Shown in pieces: positions 8,099 to 16,131 of a stretch of DNA of 64,000 bases; position 1 is the stretch's first letter, and every line of letters starts with the position of its first letter. Under the pieces are notes generated by a model. That model did not search any database and was not told the origin of the DNA. It saw nothing but the letters and a program-made list of their open reading frames with translations. A program made the translations under genes and the position numbers. Origin of the DNA: Ralstonia pickettii (GTDB lineage: Bacteria > Pseudomonadota > Gammaproteobacteria > Burkholderiales > Burkholderiaceae); assembly GCF_016466415.2 (NCBI RefSeq), contig NZ_CP066771.1, positions 1,674,001 to 1,738,000 of the forward strand, written 5' to 3'.

Positions 8099-9172
8099 TC
8101 AATCGGCGGCAGCAGGGTCTTCGGCAAACAGCAGTTGCTGGCGCGCATGCGCGTCGGACTCGTATAACCGCACGCCCACGCCCAGCAACCGGACGGGAAT
8201 GCCGCGACGCTCAAACCCTTGCGCGAGCAATTTGGAGAACACCGGCAAGGACACCTGCGGCGAGATGCATTCCACCGTCGTGCCACGAAAATCGGCAAAA
8301 CGAAGCTTGACGTAGGTTTTGTGGATCATGTTGCCGGCGCGAGCGCGCTCGACGCGGGCGGCCAGCTGCTCGACGAGAACGCTCAGCTCACGCTGGCAGT
8401 CATCGAGCGTGCGCAGATCGGTGGCGTAGGTTTCTTCCACGCTGACTGATTTGCGGATCTGCGAAGGCTGCACTTGCCGATGATCGATGCCGCGGCAAAG
8501 GTCATGCAGCCGGAAACCGAACACCCCGAAATGCTGCTGCAAGCGGTCGGTGCCCCAGGCGCGCAAGTCGCCGCAGGTCTCCGCGCCGAGGCGACGCAGC
8601 TCGGCCGCCGTCACCTTGCCCACGCCGAACAGGCGGTCGACGGGCAACTCCGCCACAAACCCGTCGATCTGCTCCGGCCGCACGACGAACAGGCCATCGG
8701 GCTTATTCCAGTCACTGGCAATCTTGGCGATAAATTTGTTGGGTGCAACGCCGGCCGATACGGTAATGCCGATCTCTTCGCGCACGCGGCGGCGGATGTC
8801 TTCAGCGATGCGGGTGCCGCTGCCCGCGAGCAACGGGCTGTCGGTCACGTCCAGATACGCCTCGTCCAGCGAGAGCGGCTCCACCAGCGGCGTATAGCTG
8901 TGATAGATGGCGAAGATCTGGCGCGCGACCTGGCGGTACTTCTCCATGGACGGCGGCACGATCAGCAAGTCCGGGCAACGCTTGACAGCCTGCGCCATGG
9001 GCATCGCCGAATGGATGCCAAATTTGCGCGCTTCGTAGTTGCAGGTTGCGACCACGCCGCGGCGCTCAGGCCGCCCACCGACGGCCAGCGGCTTGCCTAC
9101 GAGGCGCGGATCGTCGCGCATCTCGATGGCAGCGTAAAAACAGTCGCAGTCGCAGTGGATGATCTTTCGCAC
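8099..9172 (-). CDS. dinB: DNA polymerase IV (Y-family translesion polymerase)
   Basis: 357-residue Y-family error-prone DNA polymerase for lesion bypass. Catalytic acidic residues lie in HCDCDCFYAAIE (near residue 8) and SLDEAYLDVT (near residue 103). YEARKFGIHSAMPMAQA forms the fingers, followed by helix-hairpin-helix thumb (LFGVGKVTAAELRRLGAETCGDL) and little-finger (VSVEETYATDLRT) regions. Length is normal for DinB. I did not find a clear LexA box upstream, so SOS control is not shown by the sequence here. Confidence 0.95.
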   Translation of the reverse strand: MRKIIHCDCDCFYAAIEMRDDPRLVGKPLAVGGRPERRGVVATCNYEARKFGIHSAMPMAQAVKRCPDLLIVPPSMEKYRQVARQIFAIYHSYTPLVEPLSLDEAYLDVTDSPLLAGSGTRIAEDIRRRVREEIGITVSAGVAPNKFIAKIASDWNKPDGLFVVRPEQIDGFVAELPVDRLFGVGKVTAAELRRLGAETCGDLRAWGTDRLQQHFGVFGFRLHDLCRGIDHRQVQPSQIRKSVSVEETYATDLRTLDDCQRELSVLVEQLAARVERARAGNMIHKTYVKLRFADFRGTTVECISPQVSLPVFSKLLAQGFERRGIPVRLLGVGVRLYESDAHARQQLLFAEDPAAAD

Positions 9173-9346
9173 GGCACAAGGCCAGAACCGGCTGCGGGAG
9201 GCAGCATCGGCGTCGGGCTTGCTCGTTCAGGAGGAACGCAAGCCTATCAGCTTCCAACGGCTGCGCATGCAACGCCGCGCAACAATGCATTTCGCCGATA
9301 TTGCGACGCAACATCGGCGATTGAGAGGAGCAAAAGAAAAAGCGGC

Positions 9347-9724
9347 TTAGCGTCCGATATCGTGCGCCACGGCGCCGAGTTCGTCGTTCAGCGCGCGTTG
9401 CTCGTCTCCGGACAAGCCGCCGCGATGCTGGCTGGCCATGTCGTTGGCTTCCTGGCGGATGCGGCGCAGGCGGTCCCGCAGGCCGTCAGCGCGGTACGGA
9501 TCGATGTAGCCCTCGGATTGGCGAACGTCGACACGATGGAATTCTTCCGCCAGGCGGCCCTGCACTTGATCAAAGCGCGCGCGCGGGTCCACCGGTGCAG
9601 GCGCCGGAACCGGAACCGGCTCACGCACCACCACCGTTCGCGTGGGCTGCGTCGGCGCCACGACACAACCGGCCAGAGAGGCCGCCAGTACAGCGCACAG
9701 GGTCAGACGCGGAAGAATCGACAT
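9347..9724 (-). CDS. Small predicted lipoprotein, unknown function
   Basis: 125-residue protein with a lipoprotein signal peptide: MSILPRLTLCAVLAASLAGC, where LAGC is the lipobox and Cys20 would be lipidated. A Pro/Val-rich linker follows, then a charged, mostly helical domain (residues 50-125) with many Arg and Gln and no recognised family signature. The ATG at 9722-9724 is chosen because it begins the signal peptide; the longer open frame upstream does not encode a plausible leader. It is likely an envelope-associated protein of the periplasm. Confidence 0.75.
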   Translation of the reverse strand: MSILPRLTLCAVLAASLAGCVVAPTQPTRTVVVREPVPVPAPAPVDPRARFDQVQGRLAEEFHRVDVRQSEGYIDPYRADGLRDRLRRIRQEANDMASQHRGGLSGDEQRALNDELGAVAHDIGR

Positions 9725-9827
9725 GTTTGGGCTCGTATCGTTGTTGTAGAAACGCGCAGTCGCGCGAGAACTGGCGCTTATCTTACGAACCGCTTGCCGC
9801 AAAGCTGTGACGATTGGTAACAGCAGA

Positions 9828-9965
9828 TTACCGCCGCGACAACTCCGGTGGCTCGACTGGCGGCGGTGGCTCATCGGGCGATGGTAGATCGGGTGGGATC
9901 CCCGGCGGTGAAGGCTCATCGGGTGGGGGAACAGTATGTGCGGGCAGCACGCAATTGACGGACAT
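9828..9965 (-). CDS. 45-residue proline-rich peptide
   Basis: Small gene starting MSVNCVLPAHTVPPPDEPSP, with about 40% proline and many acidic residues (repeats of PPDEP/PPxEPP) and ending SRR. Support is a strong GGAGGG ribosome-binding site placed correctly before the ATG at 9963-9965. It has no signal peptide or membrane segment. No family is recognised. It lies divergent from the epimerase-like gene at 10013 and could share its promoter region. The strong composition bias means it could be spurious; the ribosome-binding site argues otherwise. Confidence 0.5.
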   Translation of the reverse strand: MSVNCVLPAHTVPPPDEPSPPGIPPDLPSPDEPPPPVEPPELSRR

Positions 9966-10012
9966 GGTTTCCCTCCGGGCAAAACGCATTGACAATCTAG
10001 TACGCGATTCCC

Positions 10013-10978
10013 ATGCCCACAAGCCACCTTGCCCTGCCTATGCACGACCTGCCCACCGCCAGCTTCCAGGACCGCACGCTCATCCGCATTGGTGAGCCCC
10101 ACGCCGAAGGCTCCATGCTGCTGCTCGCGCCGGAAGCCGGCGGCCGGCTGGTGCGCTGGCGCCATCGCGGCGAAGACATTCTCTTCTGGCCCGAACCGGC
10201 CGATTGGACAAATCCAGCCAAGGTGCGTGGCGGCAATCCGCTGTTATTCCCCTTTATCGGCCGACATTTCGTCGACGGCGAAGTCGGCCGCTGGCGCGAC
10301 GCGCGCGGGCAACTTCACGAGCTGCCGCAACACGGCTTTGCACGCGACTTGCCGTTCGAGGTGGAAGACGCAAGCGACGCGCACATCGTCCTGCTGCTGC
10401 GCGACAGCCCCCAGACGCGTCAAGGCTATCCGTTCGCCTTTGAGTTTCGCGTGACGTACCGGCTGATTCACGATGGGCTGGAGGCGACCTTCTCCGTCAA
10501 GCATCTGGATGAAGGCGACACGCATGCCACGATGCCGTTCTACGCTGGTCATCATTTCTACCTGGCGTTACCGCATGCGTTGCGCGGCGCGACCGAACTC
10601 TTGATGCCGCCGTCGCGGCTGTCGCGACAGCTGGCCGATGGGAGTCTCGACCGACCCGAGCCCGGCCGCGGGAACTACCAGCTCGACGACCCGGCGCTGC
10701 AAGACCGCTATCACCTGCTCGATGACGCTGGCGCTGCAACGCTGGTCATTCCGCCGCACCCGGAAGCACCGCTCGGCCGTCGCATTCGTTTCGAAGTCGA
10801 CGGCGCGCCGGTGCCCTGGCACGCCATCACCTCGTGGGCGGAAAACGCCACGTCGGACTTCTACTGCGTCGAACCATGGATGGGCCTGCCGAATGCGATC
10901 CACCACGGTGAAGGCCTGCACCTGCTCGCCCCGGGCGAGGCGCGGCAAGCAACTTGCCGTCTGCGGATCGCCCGGTAG
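10013..10978 (+). CDS. Aldose 1-epimerase (galactose mutarotase)-like protein
   Basis: 321-residue galactose-mutarotase-fold protein. Landmarks are NPLLFPFIGRHF near residue 75, HGFARDLPFEVED near residue 108 (with the conserved HGFAR region), and a C-terminal FYCVEPWMGLPNAIHHGEG with the catalytic-type glutamate. It probably interconverts sugar anomers or binds phosphorylated hexose like the YeaD/YihR subgroup; exact substrate unknown. The first two in-frame Met codons (residues 1 and 10) are both possible starts. It converges with the AhpD-like gene, stops only 9 bp apart. Confidence 0.82.
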   Translation: MPTSHLALPMHDLPTASFQDRTLIRIGEPHAEGSMLLLAPEAGGRLVRWRHRGEDILFWPEPADWTNPAKVRGGNPLLFPFIGRHFVDGEVGRWRDARGQLHELPQHGFARDLPFEVEDASDAHIVLLLRDSPQTRQGYPFAFEFRVTYRLIHDGLEATFSVKHLDEGDTHATMPFYAGHHFYLALPHALRGATELLMPPSRLSRQLADGSLDRPEPGRGNYQLDDPALQDRYHLLDDAGAATLVIPPHPEAPLGRRIRFEVDGAPVPWHAITSWAENATSDFYCVEPWMGLPNAIHHGEGLHLLAPGEARQATCRLRIAR

Positions 10979-10987
10979 CCTACGCGC

Positions 10988-11323
10988 TCAGGCCTTCTCG
11001 TAGGCCTGCACCGCATCCAACACGCGCGCGGAATACACCAATGCTGCCCCGGCATTGAGCGAAATCGCCACGCTCAGCGCGTCGGCGATCTCCTCGTGCG
11101 TTGCGCCATGCTTGATGGCCTCCGCCGTGTGCACGGTGATACAGCCGTCGCAGCGGGTGGTCACCGCCACGGCCAGCGCAATCAGCTCACGCGTCTTCGC
11201 GTCAAGGCTACCCGTCGTGGCAGCCGACAGCGTCTTGTAGCCCTTGACGGTATCCGGCGTGATCTGACCAATCTCGCCAATGCGCCCCAGCAATTCCTTC
11301 CGATACTCGACCCAGTTCAGCAT
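10988..11323 (-). CDS. Carboxymuconolactone decarboxylase / AhpD-like protein
   Basis: 111-residue all-helical protein of the CMD family. The sequence TRCDGCITVHTAEAIKHGATHEEI contains the CxxC-x3-H thiol active-site arrangement of AhpD-type peroxidase partners, so a redox or peroxide-detoxification role is more likely than lactone decarboxylation. The ATG at 11321-11323 (MLNWVEYRKELLG) has GGAG upstream and gives the usual family length; the frame extends further upstream without protein-like content. It is divergent from the AraC-type regulator at 11438, its likely controller. Confidence 0.85.
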   Translation of the reverse strand: MLNWVEYRKELLGRIGEIGQITPDTVKGYKTLSAATTGSLDAKTRELIALAVAVTTRCDGCITVHTAEAIKHGATHEEIADALSVAISLNAGAALVYSARVLDAVQAYEKA

Positions 11324-11373
11324 GATGTGCTCCGGTGGTGTGGCGCTGGCCCGATGCCCGCGCCGTTGGAAAG

Positions 11374-11415
11374 AGTATTGTCTTGATGCGTGATTCGTTG
11401 AATACTTGATCAACG
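11374..11415. promoter_or_regulatory. Candidate regulator-binding inverted repeats in the ahpD-like/araC-like divergent region
   Basis: Two overlapping inverted repeats occupy the centre of the 114-bp divergent interval: AGTATT (11374-11379) with AATACT (11401-11406), and CGTTGA (11396-11401) with TCAACG (11410-11415). The location suits binding by the adjacent AraC-type protein, but short repeats like these can occur by chance. Confidence 0.3.
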
Positions 11416-11437
11416 CAATTTCTGTCGAAATCGTCTC

Positions 11438-12361
11438 ATGGACGCGCTCAGTCAATTCATTCAGCTCACCCGGCCGCAGGCCAGCCTCGATTTGCGCTGC
11501 CTGTTCCAGGGGCGATTCTCGATCCCGCACGCTCCAGAGCCGAATGGGCAGGCGCTGTTCCACCTCGTGCTGTCAGGTTGTTGCCGGGTCGACACCGGCG
11601 GCCGCACGCTCACGCTGCGCGAAGGCGATTTCATCCTGTTTCCGCGTGGTGAAGCACACACAATTCACGACCCGGTCAGCAAAGAGGCGCCCACCGCCAA
11701 GCCACGCACATCGCACGACGGCATGCTGCCGCTTAGTCAAACCGGCCGGGGCGCGGCTGACGTCGATCTGCTTTGCGGTCGCTTCGTTCACGAGCACGGC
11801 TCGACCACGCTGCTTGTACGCACCCTGCCCGATCCGTTGCATGTGTCATTGACTGATAGTGCGTCATTTACGGCGCTGCAAGCACTCATTGGGCTGATGC
11901 GCGACGAAGCCGAAACGCGCGCACCGGGCGCGCTGGCGATCGTCACCTCACTGAGCCAGGCTTTGCTGACGATGGCCCTGCGCGCCTATGGTCAGCGAGA
12001 AAACGCGAGCCCAGGCACGTTGACGCTGCTGTCGGACGCGCGCCTCGGCCCGTCCATACAGGCCATGCTCAGCGCGCCCGAACGTGCGTGGACCATCGAC
12101 GCCCTCGCCGATCTGGCGGCCATGTCACGCGCTACCTACGCGCGACACTTCAAGGCCCGGGCGGACATGACGGTATGGGATTTCCTCACGCGTGTGCGCA
12201 TGACGCTGGCCTGCGAAACGTTGGTCCATACACGGCTCAGCGTGGGCGAAGTTGGCGCACGTGTGGGCTATCAATCGGAGGCGGCGTTCGGCAAGGCGTT
12301 CAAGCAGCAATTGGGGATGACGCCGGCGCGGTATCGAAGGGGATTGGTTAGTCATCCATAG
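11438..12361 (+). CDS. AraC-family transcriptional regulator (cupin-type N-terminal domain)
   Basis: 307-residue regulator. Residues 1-190 form a cupin-like sensor (LVLSGCCRVDTGGRTLTLREGDFILFPRGEAHTI region), and residues 205-307 hold the two helix-turn-helix AraC DNA-binding motifs (WTIDALADLAAMSRATYARHFK and VGEVGARVGYQSEAAFGKAFK). This cupin-plus-HTH_18 organisation is the one commonly divergent from small redox enzymes. Its placement head to head with the AhpD-like gene suggests it activates that gene in response to a small molecule. Ligand unknown. Confidence 0.88.
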   Translation: MDALSQFIQLTRPQASLDLRCLFQGRFSIPHAPEPNGQALFHLVLSGCCRVDTGGRTLTLREGDFILFPRGEAHTIHDPVSKEAPTAKPRTSHDGMLPLSQTGRGAADVDLLCGRFVHEHGSTTLLVRTLPDPLHVSLTDSASFTALQALIGLMRDEAETRAPGALAIVTSLSQALLTMALRAYGQRENASPGTLTLLSDARLGPSIQAMLSAPERAWTIDALADLAAMSRATYARHFKARADMTVWDFLTRVRMTLACETLVHTRLSVGEVGARVGYQSEAAFGKAFKQQLGMTPARYRRGLVSHP

Positions 12362-12692
12362 AGGCCCCGCAACCATTAGCGCTCAAGCTTTCGATGCGTG
12401 CACTTCTTCGCACTGCTTTCCGGTAGGAAAAATCATCCGCGATGAGATCAACGAACGGCTTAACGTGGCTCACAGCGAGTTCGGCAAGAACGGCCCGCAC
12501 GTTCTTCTTGTTCTCGAGCACGTTCGTGACGCGACTCCTAATGTGGACGCTCGGATTACAGAGACTACAGCGCACTCTAGCGCGGGGGGTTTCTATGCCA
12601 CAGCGATGTGCGAGACGACCGCACCGCGCCCGATCGAACCGCGAGCGAACTACTGGTCATCGGCGCCACGCCTCTGTTATACTTTCAGGCTT
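12362..12692. other. Non-coding interval with a possible gene remnant before tRNA-Pro
   Basis: No intact gene. On the minus strand, about 12415-12531 reads VLENKKNVRAVLAELAV...KPFVDLIADDFSYR, which resembles the beginning of SnoaL/NTF2-like proteins and then loses resemblance, so it may be a truncated remnant; this is a weak call. The last 20 bp contain the tRNA-Pro -10 element TATACT (12678-12683). Confidence 0.35.
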
Positions 12693-12771
<79 letters not shown>

Positions 12772-12773
12772 AC

Positions 12774-12809
12774 AAAAGCCAGTGTAATCAAGCGATTACA
12801 CTGGCTTTT
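12774..12809 (+). terminator. Strong intrinsic terminator after tRNA-Pro
   Basis: A 16-bp perfect stem (AAAAGCCAGTGTAATC / GATTACACTGGCTTTT) with an AAGC loop, running into a T tract to 12811. It begins 5 bp after the CCA end of tRNA-Pro. The A/T flanks make it potentially bidirectional. Confidence 0.93.
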
Positions 12810-12812
12810 TTA

Positions 12813-13422
12813 TTTCTCCGCGCAGCGCAGTTGGGGCCGAATATTTGACAGTGCCTTTGACCGATTGTGTTGGGAAATTCGATTTGTGAATCCGGTGACG
12901 ATCCAACGACGCTGCGGCTGTGTCGCTGGGGCTTGTAGCCGTACCTACCAGCATCCTGACTTCAATCGATCTCTTGATGAAGCCTCCCGAACAAAGCCGA
13001 ACCAGCTCGGCTGGAAGGGCCGGTCGACATCTACAACCCCAGCAACACACCGCCAGAGATCACCACGAGCAAGACCTCCAACGGCACGGTACTGCACGCA
13101 TGAAATCAACCCTCTCAACGAGGGGTAAGCAAACACGCCGCCCTAAAGGGGACCGAAAGGCTACATTCTTGTAAACTCAGATGCTTGGCGCTGATCCCGG
13201 CAGCATGCTTGACTACCGCTTGGCAAGCCGAAAGCATCAAGCGTATACGTCTCCTGGAATTGGCGTTGCCTTTCCGGGCTGGCCAGCCCCGAGGCGACAT
13301 CCGGTTTGGTCACCGGACTCCGACAAGCGCATCTGCGCCAATATCGATAACGGCGGCAACCTACATTTCTCGCGGATGAGCAAGTACCTTTGCGCAACGC
13401 GACGAATTTTCGAGTCTCAGGC
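12813..13422. other. Non-coding 0.6 kb between tRNA-Pro and the capsule locus
   Basis: No intact gene and no integrase. The plus strand has a short frame ending at about 13101 (GPVDIYNPSNTPPEITTS..., stop TGA) preceded by two tandem stops; it looks like the tail of an unidentified protein, possibly debris. The 33 bp before 13423 are open in frame with a TTG start but carry no ribosome-binding site. Confidence 0.4.
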
Positions 13423-14526
13423 ATGAGTATTCTGCTAACCGGCGCGACCGGTTTTGTAGGCGGCGCTGTTGCCGCCAACCTTGCGGACAAGGGTTTGCTG
13501 GGCGACACCCATTTTGCGGTGCGCGGCGGCACCCCCGCCGACGGGCTCGTGCGCCTGCGAAACAACCTGCGCCGTTTTCAATTGCCGAAGACGGTGCTGG
13601 ATGGCATTAGCGAAGCGCAAATCGTGCCGTTCGACTTGCGCAATGCGGCCGCCACCGCGCTTGGCGACCCGGAAATCATCATCAACTGCGCCGCGCTGGC
13701 GACGTTTTCCAACCATCCGTCGCTGTGGGAAACCAACGTTGGTGGCGTGCTGGCGCTGGGCAGACAGGCGGCCCAAGGCAAACGGCTAAAACGTTTTCTG
13801 CAGGTTGGCACCGGCATGTCGTGCGGCAAACTTGCTGACCGCCACGTGCAGGAAAGCTGGAACGTGCCGCCGCTTGAGCAACACGCGGTGCAGTACACCT
13901 ATTCCAAAGGGATGGCCGAGCTGAAGCTGCGCGAAGCGTTTCCCGAGTTGCCGCTGGTGGTAGTCCGGCCGTCCATCGTAGTCGGCCACAGCGAGTTGGG
14001 CTGCGCGCCGTCGGGCAGCATCTTCTGGATGCTGCGTATGGTCGCCTTGCTGGAGACCTTCAGTTGCCGGTTGGGCGACCGTATCGACATCCTCCCCGTG
14101 GACGATTGCGCCGAGGCCATCGTGCGGCTGGCGCTCAAGCCGATGCTGGCGCACGACCTATATCACATCAGTGCTGGCAACGCGCATTCGGAGCAGATCG
14201 CCACGCTGTACCCGCGCGTCAAGCGCTGCGCGAGCCCGGAAGAAGATGCCCAGGCACTGGTCGATTACGTGTATCAGGAAAAAATCGAGGAGAAGGCGCT
14301 GGCTCGCAAATTTCTGCGCTTGACCGAAGATGGCAACGTGCGTCTGGTCGCGCGATCCATCCATCTATATGCCAAGTTCGCCAGCATGAGCTACGTGTTC
14401 GATAACACGCGACTGGTAACAGAGACGGGCTTTCAGCCGCGCTCGCTGCTCAGTTATCTGGACCGCTGCCTCGACACGTCGGACGCCGTGTCGATCACCG
14501 AGCAGATGCAGTGGGACTACAAATAA
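13423..14526 (+). CDS. NAD(P)-dependent thioester-reductase/epimerase-like protein (NAD_binding_4 type)
   Basis: 367-residue Rossmann-fold protein of the extended SDR class. The N-terminal LLTGATGFVGGAVAANL binds the dinucleotide. The later NCAALATFSNHPSLWETNVGG, QYTYSKGMAELKLRE (YxxxK catalytic pair) and VVVRPSIVVGHSELG are the pattern of the male-sterility/fatty-acyl reductase and thioester reductase branch, not sugar epimerases. It could reduce an acyl thioester to an aldehyde or alcohol, which would fit the lipid genes at the other end of the locus. The start at MSILLTG is chosen over an upstream TTG. It converges on manC. Confidence 0.72.
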   Translation: MSILLTGATGFVGGAVAANLADKGLLGDTHFAVRGGTPADGLVRLRNNLRRFQLPKTVLDGISEAQIVPFDLRNAAATALGDPEIIINCAALATFSNHPSLWETNVGGVLALGRQAAQGKRLKRFLQVGTGMSCGKLADRHVQESWNVPPLEQHAVQYTYSKGMAELKLREAFPELPLVVVRPSIVVGHSELGCAPSGSIFWMLRMVALLETFSCRLGDRIDILPVDDCAEAIVRLALKPMLAHDLYHISAGNAHSEQIATLYPRVKRCASPEEDAQALVDYVYQEKIEEKALARKFLRLTEDGNVRLVARSIHLYAKFASMSYVFDNTRLVTETGFQPRSLLSYLDRCLDTSDAVSITEQMQWDYK

Positions 14527-14573
14527 GCGTCCCCAACTAAACCAAACCACCAGACCAACAGTAGCCTCACCGC

Positions 14574-14605
14574 CCTCGGCATGCGCCTGTGGGCGCGTGC
14601 CGAGG
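14574..14605. terminator. Bidirectional hairpin between the reductase-like gene and manC
   Basis: A 14-bp stem with TGTG loop: CCTCGGCATGCGCC pairs with GGCGCGTGCCGAGG through one G-T pair. It sits exactly in the 103-bp gap between two convergent stop codons, as expected for a shared terminator, although the downstream T tract is poor. Confidence 0.65.
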
Positions 14606-14629
14606 TAGTCTTTATGGTCGTGAGCGCGC

Positions 14630-16054
14630 CTAAGCAACGCGCCCGTAGTGATCCTGGAAGCGAACAATATCGTCCTCGCCAAGGTAGGACCCGGATTGCA
14701 CTTCAATCAGCTCAAGCGGAATCTTGCCCGGGTTTTCGAGTCGATGGGTCACGCCTAGCGGGATATACGTTGACTGGTTTTCCGACAGCAGCATCACCTG
14801 ATCACCGTTGAATACCTTGGCGGTGCCGCACACCACGATCCAGTGTTCTGCACGATGGTGATGCATTTGCAGACTGAGCGACGAGCCCGGATTGACGATG
14901 ATGCGCTTGACCTGGAAGCGCTCGCCTTGGTCAATGCCCTCATATGAACCCCAAGGGCGAAACACCTTGCGGTGCGTCACCGACTCGTGACGGCCCGAGC
15001 TGTTGAGACGCTCGACGATCTTCTTGACGTCCTGCGCTCTGTCACGGTGCGACACCAGAATCGCATCGGCGGTTTCCACAATCACCAGGTCGTTGACGCC
15101 CACCGCCGCCACCATGCGGTGCTCGGCCCGCACGTATGTGTTCCTCGCGTCCTCGACCAGCACGTCCCCAAACAACGCATTGCCGTTGTCGTCGACGTTG
15201 GCGATCTCGGCAAGAGCCGTCCACGAACCGATGTCGTTCCAGCCCAGGCCAGCCGCCGTCACAACGGCAGCATGTGCCGTTTTTTCCATGACGGCGTAGT
15301 CGATCGACAGCTTGGGGCTGGCGCCGAAGGCCTCTGCATCGAGCCGCACGAAATCAGCGTCGCGCTTGGCGGCGTTCAGTGCCAGTTCTGCTTGACGGAG
15401 AATCTCGGGCGCATGCTGGCGGAGTTCGTCCAGGTAAGCGGCCGCCTTCAGCATGAACATGCCGCTGTTCCAGTAGTACCCACCCTCTTCCAGCAAGCGG
15501 GCGGCGGTCACCGCGTCCGGCTTTTCCACAAAACGCTCCACCCGGTACGTGCCATCGACGGCAACCAGGGCTTCGCCACCGCGGATGTAGCCGTACCCCG
15601 TATGCGGCTCGGTGGGCTCGATGCCAAAAGTGACCAAGAAGTTATCCTTGGCGACACTGGCTGCAACCGTGGCGAGCTTGCCGAACACCACGTCGTCTTC
15701 GATCACATGATCCGACGGCAGTACCAGCAGCAGCGCCTCGGGTGTGGCCTGCTGTGCAAGCAGGGCCGCAACAGCCACGGCGGGCGCCGTATCGCGGCCG
15801 ACCGGCTCAAGCACGATCGCCGAGGGTTTCACATCGACGCTGCGCAATTGCTCGGCCACCAGAAAGCGCTGCTCCTCATTGGTGATCACGATCGGGGCGG
15901 CCACATTACCGATGCCGCGCAGGCGAAGCGCCGTCTGTTGCACCAGCGTATGTTCGCCGATGAGCTTGAGATACTGTTTCGGATAGCCACCGCGCGACAT
16001 TGGCCAGAGACGGGTACCGCTTCCGCCACAGAGAATGACGGGGTAAATATTCAT
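14630..16054 (-). CDS. manC: Mannose-1-phosphate guanylyltransferase / mannose-6-phosphate isomerase
   Basis: 474-residue bifunctional type II enzyme. The N-terminal nucleotidyltransferase (GGSGTRLWPMSRGGYPKQYL, residues 8-27, with the signature RxxxPK-type loop) makes GDP-mannose, and the C-terminal cupin (FRPWGSYEGI..., QMHHHRAEHWIVV) is the phosphomannose isomerase. The ATG at 16052-16054 has GAGGGAG upstream. It supplies GDP-mannose to the gmd/rmd genes at 26.6-28.5 kb. It is last of a minus-strand unit: glycosyltransferase, kpsC, manC. Confidence 0.93.
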   Translation of the reverse strand: MNIYPVILCGGSGTRLWPMSRGGYPKQYLKLIGEHTLVQQTALRLRGIGNVAAPIVITNEEQRFLVAEQLRSVDVKPSAIVLEPVGRDTAPAVAVAALLAQQATPEALLLVLPSDHVIEDDVVFGKLATVAASVAKDNFLVTFGIEPTEPHTGYGYIRGGEALVAVDGTYRVERFVEKPDAVTAARLLEEGGYYWNSGMFMLKAAAYLDELRQHAPEILRQAELALNAAKRDADFVRLDAEAFGASPKLSIDYAVMEKTAHAAVVTAAGLGWNDIGSWTALAEIANVDDNGNALFGDVLVEDARNTYVRAEHRMVAAVGVNDLVIVETADAILVSHRDRAQDVKKIVERLNSSGRHESVTHRKVFRPWGSYEGIDQGERFQVKRIIVNPGSSLSLQMHHHRAEHWIVVCGTAKVFNGDQVMLLSENQSTYIPLGVTHRLENPGKIPLELIEVQSGSYLGEDDIVRFQDHYGRVA

Positions 16055-16131
16055 TTCAACTCCCTCAAGGACTACCACTCACTCAATCAATAACATTTGG
16101 CCCATCGCAACGCTCGTCGCCACCTGCCCCG

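Noticed and set aside
13030-13101. Short plus-strand frame ending GTVLHA before the capsule locus
   Set aside because: Tail-like peptide with no start, preceded by tandem stops; family not recognised, so not listed as a gene.
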